The notes: generated by a model from the sequence alone, not told the origin. Counted from the stretch's first letter, positions 1-11,960 are shown. The stretch is 64,000 bases of DNA from Colocasia esculenta (GCA_014218235.1 CM024757.1:145775371-145839370), one strand, 5' to 3'. Numbers and translations are program-made.

Positions 1-1271
1 GTGGCTTTTAAACCCCTAAAAATGTGGTGTGTGTAATGCATGCATGTGTGTGTGTGCGAAAAGGTAAAAGGAGCCACGTGGGGCCTGGAGGAGATGGATA
101 AACAAAGAGAAAGAGAAAGGGGAAGGGGTGCTTCCCCAAATGGTGGATGGCACGGCGACGCTGCTTGGAATGGACAGAGGAAGAAGAGGAGGGAGACGCT
201 CCCGCTTCACCCCGAAATGCATGGAGGATGACGTGGAAGGTGCGCTCCTCCGCCGTACGCCGATTGGATGGATGGGATAGCTTGGATGGCGTGGCAGGCC
301 TCCTTGGTCCGGGGCCGAGGCGAGAATTCGGCAGAGCTTCGCCGCTCTGAGTGGACCCCCCTCTACATCCACCACGACAAGAAGAGTGAATCACAACCAC
401 CCCAGCCGCCGCGATAAGAAACGCATCCGCAATGGCTACTGTGATTAGGAAGCTCCACATTTGCCGCTTGATTTGACCATAACATGATGATTACGGCCTG
501 CGGCCACCTTCAAAATCGCGTCGGGGATGACCGCCGCGTTATTGAAACGCGTCGGCCTACCCTGCCGCGACTTCCTTTTGGGCACATAGGCCATTAATGA
601 GGCGACTTTCGGGGTCTGGCGTGTCAGGCCTAGGACCTAATCGCATCGGCCTGCTTGGAGATGATTCAGAGATTTTGTGTGATTCCAAGGTACGGGCGCT
701 CGAGTGCGAAGACTTTTGGGGCCTAGGGCCTAATCGCGTCAGCTTCGTTTGACGTGTCTCTGATTTGTAAACGCATCGGGACGGTACGACGCGATAAGGG
801 ATTTATGAATTTTATTTATAAAAACCTGCCAAACCGACATTAGAATTGCGGTGCTCACAGCGGACGCATTCAAAAAATGGCGTTGGACATTTTCCATAAA
901 TAAAATAGATAATTCTTTATCGCGTCACACAAGGCTGCCGCGATAAGGACTCTTTAGCCTTGTCGCTCCCCAGATGCCCGGTGCGACTTGGAATCACGTC
1001 AGCCTTGCTGGATGCGTTTCAGCTATCTTCATTAACGCGTTTAGCAGGCTCGTCGCAACATCATGATCGCGCCCTGAAGACCCGTCGCGACTTGAAATGA
1101 ATGCCCACGACCTCCGACCAGCCTTGGAAATGGAGGGGAAGCACCGGGGAAGGATGGGTGAGATCCAGAAATGTTGGAAAAACACTCTTGCAAGGCAATA
1201 TGAGGGCCATTTGTGGCATTATGGCACAATATGAAATTTGTCCGTGGTGGAGTCAAAATCGCGTGTCTATA
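1..1271 (-). mobile_element. Left (3') LTR of the outer element, partial
   Basis: Matches 19604-20932 almost throughout; about 400 bp of the LTR lie left of the window. Differences from the right LTR are mostly C/T and G/A transitions at CpG sites, as expected for methylated repeats. It lacks about 54 bp near position 368 that in the right LTR contain the TATA box. Its inner terminus reads GTGTCTATA instead of GTGTCTACA, and no purine-rich tract is seen where the PPT should be. Confidence 0.8.
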
Positions 1272-1441
1272 GCTGCCACGCCTTGGCGTCTGCTTTGCAG
1301 GGGAGTGAAGCGGAGGGACACGAAGTGTAATGCAATGGAGTGAAATGGAGTGTAATGAAATGAAAAGAAATGAACTGTAGCGAAGTGGGGTGAAGCGGGA
1401 GCGGACTGAAAAGTAGACGCCAAGGTGAAAAATAGACACGC
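1261..1441. repeat. Inverted repeat abutting the LTR terminus
   Basis: Arm 1 at 1261-1296 (GCGTGTCTAT ... CCTTGGCGTCTGCTTT) pairs with arm 2 at 1411-1441 (AAGTAGACGCCAAGG ... ATAGACACGC), with a small internal mismatch zone. The loop of about 115 bp is rich in GAAGTGTAATG/GGAGTGAAATG-type direct repeats. The outer ends contain the LTR terminal 9-mer in both orientations. It may be a small foldback insertion or a rearranged PPT region; the origin is unknown. Confidence 0.6.
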
Positions 1442-1623
1442 ATAATCGTTGGGTGACTACCACCTGATAAGAGTTTTTCACCAACACCCAAGGAAGTCAC
1501 CACCGGAGAAGAAGACCTAAAGAAACAAATGTTTAGATTGGAAAAGAAAGTGTGCGCACGAGGGGCACGACAGGAGATGCGTACGTGGTACACGAAGGAA
1601 AGTGTCACGTGGGACACAAAGGA

Positions 1624-1817
1624 GAGATCAACTTCCAGCATAGGGAAAGTACCTAAGGACACGATCCGTTAGGTTGCACCATTGGGGACGTCTACCACTG
1701 CCGCAGGTGGATCTACGGGAGAGATCAACTTCTAGCAAAGGGGAAGTACCTAAGGACACGATCCGTTAGGTTGCACTGTTGGGGACGTCTGCCACGGCCG
1801 CAGGTGGATCTATGGGA
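1624..1817. repeat. 97-bp tandem duplication
   Basis: GAGATCAACTTC begins at 1624 and again at 1721. The two units share the run through AAGTACCTAAGGACACGATC, the GGGGACGTCT block and GCCGCAGGTGGATCTA, with a few substitutions. Confidence 0.85.
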
Positions 1818-2565
1818 GTAGAGACGAAATGTAGAGGGATAAATCCAAACAAAGGTTCTTAAGGAAATCAGTCCAGAGGCAACTACAGATGGAGTTGGGT
1901 ACTTGACCCGGATTGGATAATTTCAAATTGCTTTAGAGTTGGAGCGAGAATGGCTCTCAAATTGCATTGGAAGAGTGGTTTTCCACAATGGTTTCAATAT
2001 GCATGTATGCTGGGCTAAAAGAAAAATAAGGTTAAAAGGAGTAGGAAATAACCAAGGATAATATTGTCACGATGGTATTGAGTCAGGACTGGGGGGTATG
2101 CATGGATCCGTCGTCCTCATGTGCCAAGCATAACGGCCTATCCGTGCGGCTAAGGATCCTTTGGGATAATCATTGTTTTTGTTAAAGGGAACTCAAATCC
2201 CAGATTCCTCAGAGCCACAAGGTCCTTGGTATGCTCTAGGAGTATAACATATAGGTAACTTGATGGTAAGGGCAGCAGTTGTAGCCTGATGTAGCACAAG
2301 ATGAGGTAACTCGAATTCTGCGCTCAAAACTCATTAGCCAAGATAACAAACATCATGGAAAAACAACATGTATAGCATGGAGCATGTATAAAGTAGTCAA
2401 CAACATATAGCACACTCAATTTGTTTGTTAAACCAGGAGGATAAGTGTCCTTTTGGCCAAGGAGTTGGGAGTTCAAGATGGGAGGAACCCATGAAGGGGA
2501 ATAATTGCATCGATCTGACGCAGATAGGATGCAATGTGCTTGCCATGTGCAGTACCATCGTGAAT

Positions 2566-2790
2566 TTTTGGATTTTTTTATGGTATTTGAATTTTTATGG
2601 ATTTTGGAGATATTTGAATTTTTGTTGGATTTTTGAAATATTTGAATTTTTATGGAGATTTTTTCTGAAAATATTTGAATTTTTTGTTGGTTTTGAAAGT
2701 ATTTGATTTTTTGTGGATTTTGGAAATATTCGATTTTTTTGGAATTTTTAAAAATATTTGATTTTTTTGTGATTTTGGAACATTGTCATG
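2566..2790. repeat. AT-rich minisatellite
   Basis: Degenerate tandem copies of a unit close to GGATTTTGGAAATATTTGAATTTTT, about 25-38 bp each, seven or so copies, decaying towards the right. The open frame at 2425-2706 is a by-product of this repeat. Confidence 0.8.
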
Positions 2791-3486
2791 TCATGGCGGC
2801 GTTAGAGTTATAAAATTGACTGGCGAGGGGTCTTTGTTACCACCCGTTTCATTAAGGAATGCCCAGAGTAGGGCGTACATTTTAACGTGGCGCCCATGGC
2901 TGATTGCATGAGGTTAACAGTGGCACTACCAAAGCCATGCCTGAAAAGGCGACTAAGTCTGGCAGGGAGAAGGGAAGAAAATTTGGAGATAAGCTTTATA
3001 TGGATGTTGGAGAGTTTGGGTTAGACTTCCTTCCTTGGCACAACCGTCAGAAGGTTCAGTCTCATTAAGCACTAGGGCTTTGGGAATTAATTTGATGACC
3101 ATTTTGTTTGTGGGGACATGCATACGACCGGGTCCGTTTGGATCTCCGCGGGGACTTTGCCACTCTTTGCCATGCCCTATCATGATTGATTGGTTTTGAT
3201 TTTTGCATTCATACGTCCAGGTCCATTTGGATCTCTGCGGGGACTTTGCCGCTCTTGACATGTATTTTGACTTGGATTTTTCTTGGTCATTTGATTTGCC
3301 CATTTTCGAGACATCCTCTTATGACGGAGCGCTTCAGGTTGGTTGCCTTGCCCAGACTGCCTCTACTACCCATATTTTGGCCGAGTAAGAGGAGAAACAG
3401 ACATCTTGTGCCTTTCAGGCATGGCTGTGACAGTAACGGTGTCTACCGGAGCAAATCGGCTTTGGGTGCCGTGAAGTGTGTGAAGG

Positions 3487-3491
3487 GTGCC
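3487..3491. repeat. Target-site duplication, left copy (GTGCC)
   Basis: GTGCC directly precedes the TG of the leftmost LTR at 3492 and recurs directly after the terminal CA of the rightmost LTR at 14502-14506. This 5-bp direct repeat delimits the nested insertion. Confidence 0.8.
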
Positions 3492-5912
3492 TGAAATGCG
3501 CGCATTGTTGATTGTGCAATTCCGTTGTCTAGAGTTCCTTGCACATATCAACAAGCTCACCTCCTCTAAACTGTCTCACAGAATTAAAATCACAAAAAGG
3601 AACTAGCACGATGGTGAGAACAGGTCATATCCACGGAGAGGCAGAATAGAATTTGAATTAAACTACTTTGACTTGAAATCTCTATCGACAATGCGTTTAA
3701 AGTGAATGTGTAAATGACACTGATCAAATCCCTCACAAACTTCTCAACTCAAACTTAATAAAAGAACAAGTGAATTGAGAACCAAAGGTTGGTATCACTG
3801 TACCCTCTCAATTGAGGGATCAAACCGGTAGACAGAAATCTGAAATAGAAATTAAACTAAGATTGAACAAAAATGTAACTCTAATTCTGAAATGATCTAA
3901 AATGCAAGGAAATAAAAGGATGACAAAACAGAAATTCCAATAGAAAGTTTTCAAGTCAATTTACCCCTACAACTTAGGGGATGAGCAGTCAATAAGAACA
4001 GAAAATAAGAACTGCTAATTCGGAATCCTCACACTAATTCGGAATCCTCACAGAACAACCGACTCCAAACCAACACAGAATAGAATAAGTAGAAGATCAC
4101 TCAATTCCCTCAACTTAAAACCCCAAGCTCCCTAACACAACAATTCCCCCAATCAACACAGAAGAAAAGAAATCCCCTCGCCGTCTCAATTCACCACCCA
4201 ACAAACAGATGCTCAATGGACTTCACGAAGTATGGCTCCAACAAAATAGGGTAGAGGTTGCTCACATCCAAGCGCCAAAAGAATTGGTGCAGAACAAATC
4301 AGAAAGGAACCTCCCACATGACAGATTAACATAACTGAACACACACAATCACAGAAAACTTAAGGAAAGGGCAAGAAGAAAGGATTAATGAGACAAGTAT
4401 CGAATGCAAATCCTTACTCAGTTCTGGTATCAAAACCTCCCTCACAGCTTACAGAAGAGCAAGAAGAACTTGATCATTCACGGCACAAGCTCCCCAATCT
4501 GATTTCACAACCAGAACAGAAGAAATAGACAAATCCACACAAAAGATATGTAAAGATCAAATGCTTCTGGATCAATCTCCTTATCTCTCACAAACAGCAG
4601 AACGGAAGAAAACACAGAAGCCAATAAAAAGTAAATGCACTGGATTAATTCCTCTTAGCAACTTGCAATGCACAGAAGAAGAACAAAAATTGAAAGCACT
4701 CGAATCCCAACAGCAAGAATAGCAACAAATCTCCCTTGAAAGACCCCGTCTCCCTCCCAACAATCCTCACATCCCTCAAAGCTCTGCTCAAACAAAGAAA
4801 ATACAGAAGAAATGGCAAGAACTAAACTAAAATCTGAACTGGCTAAGCTCTCAATCTCTCACAATTCGTCTCCCTCACTGCACTATGGAAGAACAGAGAA
4901 ATACAGGAAGAACTAGGAACTGAAAATTCAAAAAAAATTCCAACCCGGGGACCTCCGGAGAAGAGGACCTTGGGGTCCTTTTATAGGCCTCAGGGCCTCT
5001 GCTCTGCCCCAAATCGCTTCCTCATGGGCACCTGGATCGCCAGCTCAGCGCGCCATCCTCCCCTGGCCACAGCCGCGCACAGCACCAGGCCTCAGCAGGC
5101 CACCTTAGCACAGCCCGAGCTCCATCTGCTTCCCGCCTCCATCGCATGCGCCATCACCGGGAGCCACCTCAGCACACCCTGGCCGCCTCACTGTCACGCA
5201 CGGGCCCGCCTCCGCAGCAGCGCACCGCCTGCACAGCATCTCCAGGTGCCACACACCGTTGGGCCTGGCCGCCAGCTCAGCAGCAAGACCGCACCGCGCC
5301 CCAGCCTGCTTCACACCAGCAGTCCCGCCGCCTTCACACCCAGCCGCGCAGCACCACCATCGCCAGCCCTCCTCAGCTGGTTCAGCCCTGCACGAGCCCA
5401 GCAGCATGCATCGCCATGGCCAGCTGCACCATCTGGCCTCTCCAGGAGCTTCTGATGGAAAGAAATGGGAAAGGTTAGGATAATATCGGATAAAAAATAG
5501 TTAAAAATTGGAATGGGTTGTGGCATCACGTGATTAAAAGGATTATTGGGATATTAAAATGTTTTGTTTAATGGGAGTGGATGGGATGTGTGGCATGATT
5601 GTAGCGTTTGTTTATTTAACTAAAATTCATTTAAATTTTGATTTATTTACAACTATTTTTTTTACAAGAATTATTAGAATATAAGAAGACCAAAAATTAT
5701 TTATGCACGCTGTACCTGTAAAAAGGGAAAATATTAGTCGAACAAGTATTGACTTTAATTTTGTGTTCTACCCGAAAATTTAACTAAAAATGTTCAAAAT
5801 TTTATTTATGGATGAAATGAATTTGAAAATCAAATTGCATTATTTATGGACAAAGACTGTCTAAAGTTAACTGTATGTATGAACTTTAACACGAAAAATT
5901 TAGTAGTTATCA
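3492..5912 (-). mobile_element. LTR-A of the Athila-like element (3' LTR, 2421 bp)
   Basis: Starts TGAAATG and ends TTATCA on the plus strand; bounded outside by the target duplication and inside by a polypurine tract. From about 3563 onward it matches LTR-B; the first ~70 bp match LTR-C. A GC-rich block (about 4990-5450) gives rise to several spurious open frames. A TATA box is at 4977-4985 on the minus strand. Confidence 0.85.
4977..4985 (-). promoter_or_regulatory. TATA box of LTR-A
   Basis: TATAAAAGG on the minus strand, preceded by GC-rich U3 sequence and followed by the transcribed part of the LTR. The equivalent position carries the same motif in LTR-B (11134-11142) and TATATAAGG in LTR-C (13427-13435), which supports a conserved core promoter. 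Confidence 0.6.
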
Positions 5913-5925
5913 CTCCCCCCTACTT
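5913..5925 (-). other. Polypurine tract next to LTR-A
   Basis: Minus-strand AAGTAGGGGGGAG directly upstream of the LTR start TGATAAC. This is the expected position for plus-strand DNA priming. An identical 13-mer occurs about 1 kb upstream at 6900-6912. Confidence 0.8.
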
Positions 5926-7018
5926 GAATATTGCTAGTCCCTTAGCAATAAAAATTATTCTAAATAAAGGACTAGAAGATACAATGTCTCATGCTAAATT
6001 GCCATCAAGTAAAAGATTAATGTAAAAAATGTCTTTCCTAATTGTAAAAGTTTATGACGAGAAATTTGTGCACAAGTGGTAGCTCACTTAAGAGTTCACA
6101 TCAGCCCTTCTGAAACTCCTCTGCTTTAGCTAGTATTTGAGATTAGATTGATTTGAGGGAGAAGAAAAGAATTGTGGAATAAGATCCTTGCTTAGTCAGA
6201 TCGGGTTGTTTCTCTCAGTTCCATTCTGCCCATCTTCCTTGATGATTATTTCTCTGAGTTTGAGGACTTTTGTCCCTTTATTTGCACTTTATGCACTCAG
6301 AATTTCTTTATTTCTTTTTCATCCACAATGCTGCACAACCCATCACTTTTCAAGAGTAGCGAGTCCAACTTTACTCAGATCCGGGGCATTTTTCATGGAT
6401 ATATTTTTCTTTTGCTTTTGCTTTTTTTTGCTTTTGATTTTTTCTTTTCTTTTTCTCTTTATGGAAGGATGAACAGTCAGGTTCCTCGATCACATGCCTT
6501 CACTTCCTTCGCAATTCACTTAGGGGGAGGGGAGAAAATCAATCACCTCTCTCCTACTAGCCTTAACAATTTTGCTACATTCGGGTTCAGCTAGTCTAAG
6601 TGGCTGTGTAGTGTGTGTATGAAAACTTCTTGCCATAAATCCTTACATAAGGTAGACAAGAAGTACATGTAATCTTTTACTAGAGGCTACCTAACATGGA
6701 TGTTTGCAAAGGAGTGTGACAACTACAACAATTTAATGGTTAAAGATCAGACAAATAGTCTGTGAAATGACAAGCATTTTTATTCAAAGATTTTATTCAA
6801 AGATGAAACATGTGAATTTTATTTGCATATGTACAAGCTCAGAAAGGAAATGAAGCATTGGTTAGGGTGAAGACTATGAATGCATGCTTTATTCTACCTC
6901 TCCCCCCTACTTATTCACAGGAAAAGAAAGTAAGACAGAAAATTACCTGATAAATGAAATCTGTACACTTGGGTTGCCTCCCAATAGCGCTAAGTTTAAC
7001 GTCTTCAGCCGGACGCAA
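5926..7018 (-). other. Non-coding 3' interior of the Athila-like element
   Basis: Between the pol remnant and LTR-A, where Athila elements usually keep an extra reading frame, no frame is recognisable. The stretch contains a T-rich tract (about 6390-6465) and the second polypurine 13-mer at 6900-6912. Confidence 0.5.
6900..6912 (-). other. Second, internal polypurine tract
   Basis: Exact copy of the 13-base PPT found at 5913-5925 (AAGTAGGGGGGAG on the minus strand), about 100 bp downstream of the integrase remnant. It could act as an additional priming site or mark an old LTR/interior boundary; the sequence alone does not decide. Confidence 0.5.
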
Positions 7019-7618
7019 TTAGGCTTCGTTTGGCTTAGCTTGCTTGGTAGAATCCATTTTTAAAGAAGGTGGGCTTTTATAGAAATGTTTTGACCTCTGC
7101 CCATTAGCAGTGAATGATTGTCTAATTTTTGGATCAAGAATAATGACAGCACTCTTGTCACAAGCTTTGACAACATTGTAAGGACCATCCTGTCGGGACT
7201 TCAATTTTCCCGAAAACAGATTAAGCTGAGAATTAAATAACCAAACCTTATCATGCACTTGAAAAGTTTTTCTATGAATTTTCAAGACTTCAATTAGTTT
7301 CTTCTCATGCCCTTCATCAAGGTCGCTAGCAATTATGATGGGCCAAGTCTCGTTCTCTCCTAGAAAGATGTATTTTAAATTAGCAGGGAGTGGTTTTAGC
7401 TCAACCTTAGGAGGACATTCTAATGCAAATGATAGATCATTATTCTGAAATATGGAACTAAGTTGTTCTTCCTCTCCCTCAAACCCTAGAGCACAGGGTT
7501 GGTCTACTGCATCTTCTACACAGGATTCTTCTAATGAATGACTTGGGTCTTCATTTATTTGGATTGTGTCTAGAGGCTCTTCAGTTATTTTCTCTTTCCC
7601 TTGGATTGTTCTTTTTCA
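7019..7618 (-). pseudogene. Collapsed pol: pre-RT segment fused in frame to integrase C-terminus
   Basis: An open frame of about 199 codons without a conventional start. Its first two thirds contain the segment that precedes reverse transcriptase in Athila-type pol (PPKVELKPLPANLKYIFLGE, then a WPIIIASDL and KKLIEVL run). After LKIHRK, near 7270, it continues directly into the integrase C-terminal module (KVWLFNSQLNLFSGKL, DGPYNVV, ANGQRSKHF). The whole reverse transcriptase, RNase H and integrase core, normally some 3 kb, is absent, yet the frame is kept. The product could have no catalytic activity. A clean internal deletion is the simplest explanation. Confidence 0.8.
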
Positions 7619-7723
7619 ACCTTCTCTTCAACCTCTTCTTCAATTTCAAGTTCATTTTCATTTTCTTATCCTCACGTAAAGTTGTCATGTGTGGGTGAGG
7701 ATTTATCAAGATTTTTCCACTTC

Positions 7724-8440
7724 TTATTGTAGACATTGTTTCCATATTTCCCACTTGGGGACCCCTAGCTTGGGCAGGAGAATGGTCATGTTGTATAAAT
7801 TGATTTTGAAATTGTGGTGCAGGAATATTCTGAAAAAAGTTTGTGTGTTTTGTGGTGGGGGTATATTTGGTTGAACAAGTGGTCTGTACCCCTGGACTTG
7901 ATGATATTGCTGGTTCTGATAAAATTCAGGAGGGTTGTTCCTTGGGTTTGCTATAGTTTGACTTGGTAACTGACCCAATTCCCTCCTACACACATCAGCA
8001 ATCTGAGACTCTATCCTATCCAAATTTTGTTGCAAATTTTGGTTCTGATTTTGATATTGATTTTGTTGTTCTTGTATAGTTTGGCAAAGAGTCATCATCA
8101 TGTTTTGAAGTTGATTCATTTTATCTTCCCAATTGGGCTGAAAAGATGGTGGTTGATTGTATGAAGTTTGCTGAAAATTGGTATGAGCAAATTGATCGAA
8201 GTTTTGATTTCCATTGAATTGTGGAGGTCTGAAATAAAAAGATTGGTCAAATCCTGAATTCTGATTGGGATGGGATTGACCATACATGGATTGCTTGAAA
8301 GAAGTTTGAGACACTTCTTCATATTGATTTCTCCAAGAAAAGTTTGAGTGGTTTCTTCAACCAGGATTGTATGTGTTAGAATATGGATCATGAGGGGGTG
8401 GTAGAAACCTTGGAAAGTTTGGACTTGTTCTTGATAGGCC
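7724..8440 (-). pseudogene. Partial gag (C-terminal half) of the Athila-like element
   Basis: The frame reads DPYSNTYNPG, stop, RNHSNFSW and then a Q/N-rich segment with a heptad-like stretch (MNQLQNMMMTLCQTIQEQQN) ending in ESQIADVCRRELGQLPSQT. This matches the known Athila gag region that has NPGWRNHPNFSW-type and QLGQLPSQ-type motifs. The TGA at 8357-8359 (minus strand) sits where the family has tryptophan, so a single G-to-A change explains it. The gag N-terminus is not found upstream, and the C-terminus runs out near 7724 in an unrelated tail. Non-functional. Confidence 0.8.
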
Positions 8441-8466
8441 ATGGGTTGAAAGAATCTCTCAATCAA

Positions 8467-9623
8467 TAGGTTGAGCCAAATCTAAGTCCAGAGAATGTCT
8501 ACCAAGCATGCACAGTGGAAAAGCCCTCTATTTTTATTTTTGAATTTTTTTTATTGAATTTTATGAACAAACACAAACAAAAAACACTTTCAAAACAAAT
8601 TAACCTAACACTAAGTGTTCCTTGGACTTATGTTATTTTTCTCAAAATCAGATTTATGCTTGCTTAAGTCCAATCCTAACTCTTTTGTACTGGCCAGGTA
8701 AGAGGTGGAGTAGAGGGAGGCCCCCCTTGCTTTCGCAAGGACCCAATTAAGTACCTCTAGCTCACTTAAGCGTAAGCTTTTTAACCTCTAATCCTAGACA
8801 CCAGACTTAAAGAGAAGTTTAGAATTAAGAAAGAACAAATCTAATTATGAACCCTAGGGCCAAGTCTACTGGTTTTATTGAAAGTTTAGGACAATGCAAG
8901 AATGTGAATTTTTTGTGATTTTTGGGCAAAGGAAATGGTGATGAAATCCCTCACCTTATCTTTTTATTCTAATGGGTAAAGCCCTTAAGCAGTCCCATTT
9001 AAAAATGTGAAGTGCACAGATCAATTTTAAACAAGGGTTTTCTAATGCTAAGACTAATGCATGAAATGAGAGAGAGAAATCTTACCTTCCCCCGCACTCT
9101 TCAATACAAAGAACAAAATTGAATTCAAATGACAATTAAAGTGATGAATGTCCTAAAACATGGGATCCTAATCTTGAGAAATGAAATTTTTATTTACAAA
9201 CAAACGGCTAACATGAAAGAGCGATTAGAAATTTTTTAGATTTTAGATTTTTTTAATTTTTATTTGGTTTTTTGAATTAATGAAATGAAGCTAAGAAAAT
9301 ATAAAGTGGTACTATATAAACTAAATCCAAGCAAACCACCAAGAGGCCAATTATTACATGCCAACGTGAAAGAAATCTCTGTACTGCACAGAGAATACAG
9401 AAATCCTCACTACAAGTTTCACTCACACTCTTCTATCTACAATGACTGAATTAAAAGAAATTAGGAAATGAAATAAGCAAGCTCCCTCCAATGGGCTTCA
9501 AGTGCCAAGCCAATCTCCATGGTCCTCCTTATGTGCAAATCTGAAATAAAAGCCCAATAACAAGTCAATGTAAAGTCCAAAGAAAATGAAATCAAATCAA
9601 ACAGAATTAAATCAAACTCTAAT
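8467..9623 (-). other. Leader region of the Athila-like element, no gene
   Basis: AT-rich stretch between the PBS and the gag remnant. I see no coding sequence or tandem repeat. The expected gag N-terminus should lie here and appears deleted or decayed. Confidence 0.5.
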
Positions 9624-9643
9624 GCTCCCCGGCAATGGCGCCA
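9624..9643 (-). other. Primer-binding site of the Athila-like element
   Basis: Minus-strand TGGCGCCATTGCCGGGGAGC, three bases inside the LTR-B terminus. It closely resembles the TGGCGCCGTTGCCGGGGA site typical of Athila-type Ty3/gypsy elements (usually assigned to tRNA-Asp). Confidence 0.85.
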
Positions 9644-9646
9644 AGA

Positions 9647-11960
9647 TGAAAACGCGCGACATTGTTGACTGTTGCATCTTCGTTGTCCAGCGTTCTTCGC
9701 ACACGTCAAAATGCGCACTTCCTCTAAACTGTCTCACAGAATTAAAATCACAAAAAGGAACTAGCACGATGGTGAGAACAGGTCATATCCACGGAGAGGC
9801 AGAATAGAATTTGAATTAAACTACTTTGACTTGAAATCTCTATCGACAATGCGTTTAAAGTGAATGTGTAAATGACACTGATCAAATCCCTCACAAACTT
9901 CTCAGCTCAAACTTAATAAAAGAACAAGTGAATTGAGAACCAAAGGTTGGTATCACTGTACCCTCTCAATTGAGGGATCAAACCGGTAGACAGAAATCTG
10001 AAATAGAATTAAACTAAGATTGAACAAAAGTGTAACTCTAATTCTGAAATGATCTAAAATGCAAGAAAATAAAAGGATGACAAAACAGAAATTCCAATAG
10101 AAAGTTTCCAAGTCAATTTACCCCTACAACTTAGGGGATGAGCAGTCAATAAGAACAGAAAATAAGAACTGCTAATTCGGAATCCTCACACTAATTTGGA
10201 ATCCTCACAGAACAACCGACTCCAAACCAACACAGAATAGAATAAGTAGAAGATCACTCAATTCCCTCAACTTAAAACCCCAAGCTCCCTAACACAACAA
10301 TTCCCCCAATCAACACAGAAGAAAAGAAATCCCCTCGCCGTCTCAATTCACCACCCAACAAACAGATGCTCAATGGGCTTCACGAAGTATGGCTCCAACA
10401 AAATAGGGTAGAGGTTGCTCACATCCAAGCGCCAAAAGAATTGGTGCAGAACAAATCAGAAAGGAACCTCCCACATGACAGATTAACATAACTGAACACA
10501 CACAATCACAGAAAACTTAAGGAAAGGGCAAGAAGAAAGGATTAATGAGACAAGTATCGAATGCAAATCCTTACTCAGTTCTGGTATCAAAACCTCCCTC
10601 ACAGCTTACAGAAGAGCAAGAAGAACTTGATCATTCACGGCACAAGCTCCCCAATCTGATTTCACTACCAGAACAGAAGAAATAGACAAATCCACACAAA
10701 AGATATGTAAAGATCAAATGCTCCTGGATCAATCTCCTTATCTCTCACAAACAGCAGAACGGAAGAAAACACAGAAGCCAATAAAAAGTAAATGCACTGG
10801 ATTAATTCCTCTTAGCAACTTGCAATGCACAGAAGAAGAACAAAAATTGAAAGCACTCGAATCCCAACAGCAAGAATAGCAACAAATCTCCCTTGAAAGA
10901 CCCCGTCTCTCTCCCAACAATCCTCACATCCCTTAAAGCTCTGCTCAAACAAAGAAAATACAGAAGAAATGGAAAGAACTAAACTAAAATCTGAACTGGC
11001 TAAGCTCTCAATCTCTCACAATTCGTCTCCCTCACTGCACTATGGAAGAAGAGAGAAATACAGGAAGAACTAGGAACTGAAAATTCAAAAAAAATTCCAA
11101 CCTGGGGACCTCCGGAGAAGAGGACCTTGGGGTCCTTTTATAGGCCTCAGGGCCTCTGCTCTGCCCCAAATCGCTTCCTCATGGGCACCTGGATCGCCAG
11201 CTCAGCGCGCCATCCTCCCCTGGCCACAGTCGCGCACAGCACCAGGCCTCAGCAGGCCACCTCAGCACAGCCGAGCTCCATCTGCTTCCCGCCTCCATCG
11301 CATGCGCCATCACCGGGAGCCACCTCAGCACACCCTGGCCGCCTCACTGTCACGCACGGGCCCGCCTCCGCAGCAGCGCACCGCCTGCACAGCATCTCCA
11401 GGCGCCACACACCGCTGGGCCTGGCCGCCAGCTCAGCAGCAAGACCGCACCGCGCCCCAGCCTGCTTCGCACCAGCAGTCCCGCCGCCTTCACACCCAGC
11501 CGCGCAGCACCACCATCGCCAGCCCTCCTCAGCTGGTTCAGCCCTGCACGAGCCCAGCAGCATGCATCGCCATGGCCAGCTGCACCATCTGGCCTCTCCA
11601 GGAGCTTCTGATGGAAAGAAATGGGAAAGGTTAGGATAATATCGGATAAAAAATAGTTAAAAATTGGAATGGGTTGTGGCATCACGTGATTAAAAGGATT
11701 ATTGGGATATTAAAATGTTTTGTTTAATGGGAGTGGATGGGATGTGTGGCATGATTGTAGTGTTTGTTTATTTAACTAAAATTCATTTAAATTTTGATTT
11801 ATTTACAACTAATTTTTTTTTTACAAGAATTATTAGAATATAAGAAGACCAAAAATTATTTATGCACACTGTATCTGTAAAAAGGGAAAATATTAGTCGA
11901 ACAAGTATTGACTTTAATTTTGTGTTCTACCCGAAAATTTAACTAAAAATGTTCAAAATT
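9647..11960 (-). mobile_element. LTR-B of the Athila-like element (5' LTR, truncated)
   Basis: Starts TGAAAACGCG next to the PBS. From about 9720 it is nearly identical to LTR-A from about 3563. The match stops near 11960, about 125 bp short of the equivalent LTR-A end, where sequence switches to a duplicated head of LTR-C. TATA box at 11134-11142 on the minus strand. Confidence 0.85.
11134..11142 (-). promoter_or_regulatory. TATA box of LTR-B
   Basis: Same TATAAAAGG motif and context as in LTR-A. Because LTR-B adjoins the PBS it is the copy that would drive genomic RNA of this element. Confidence 0.6.

Larger units (their letters stand above)
1442..3486. other. Non-coding interior of the outer element (3' side)
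   Basis: No convincing coding sequence. It holds a 97-bp tandem duplication (1624-1817), an AT-rich minisatellite (2566-2790) and a 33-bp dispersed duplication (about 3130-3163 and 3218-3251). The open frame at 2953-3303 on the minus strand resembles no family I recognise and overlaps the duplicated segment. Confidence 0.5.

Noticed and set aside
4970..5529. GC-rich open frames of 100-160 codons, repeated at 11127-11685 and 13310-14114
   Set aside because: They lie in the U3/R part of the Athila-like LTRs, occur in several frames and both strands at once, and encode no recognisable domain. Composition explains them.
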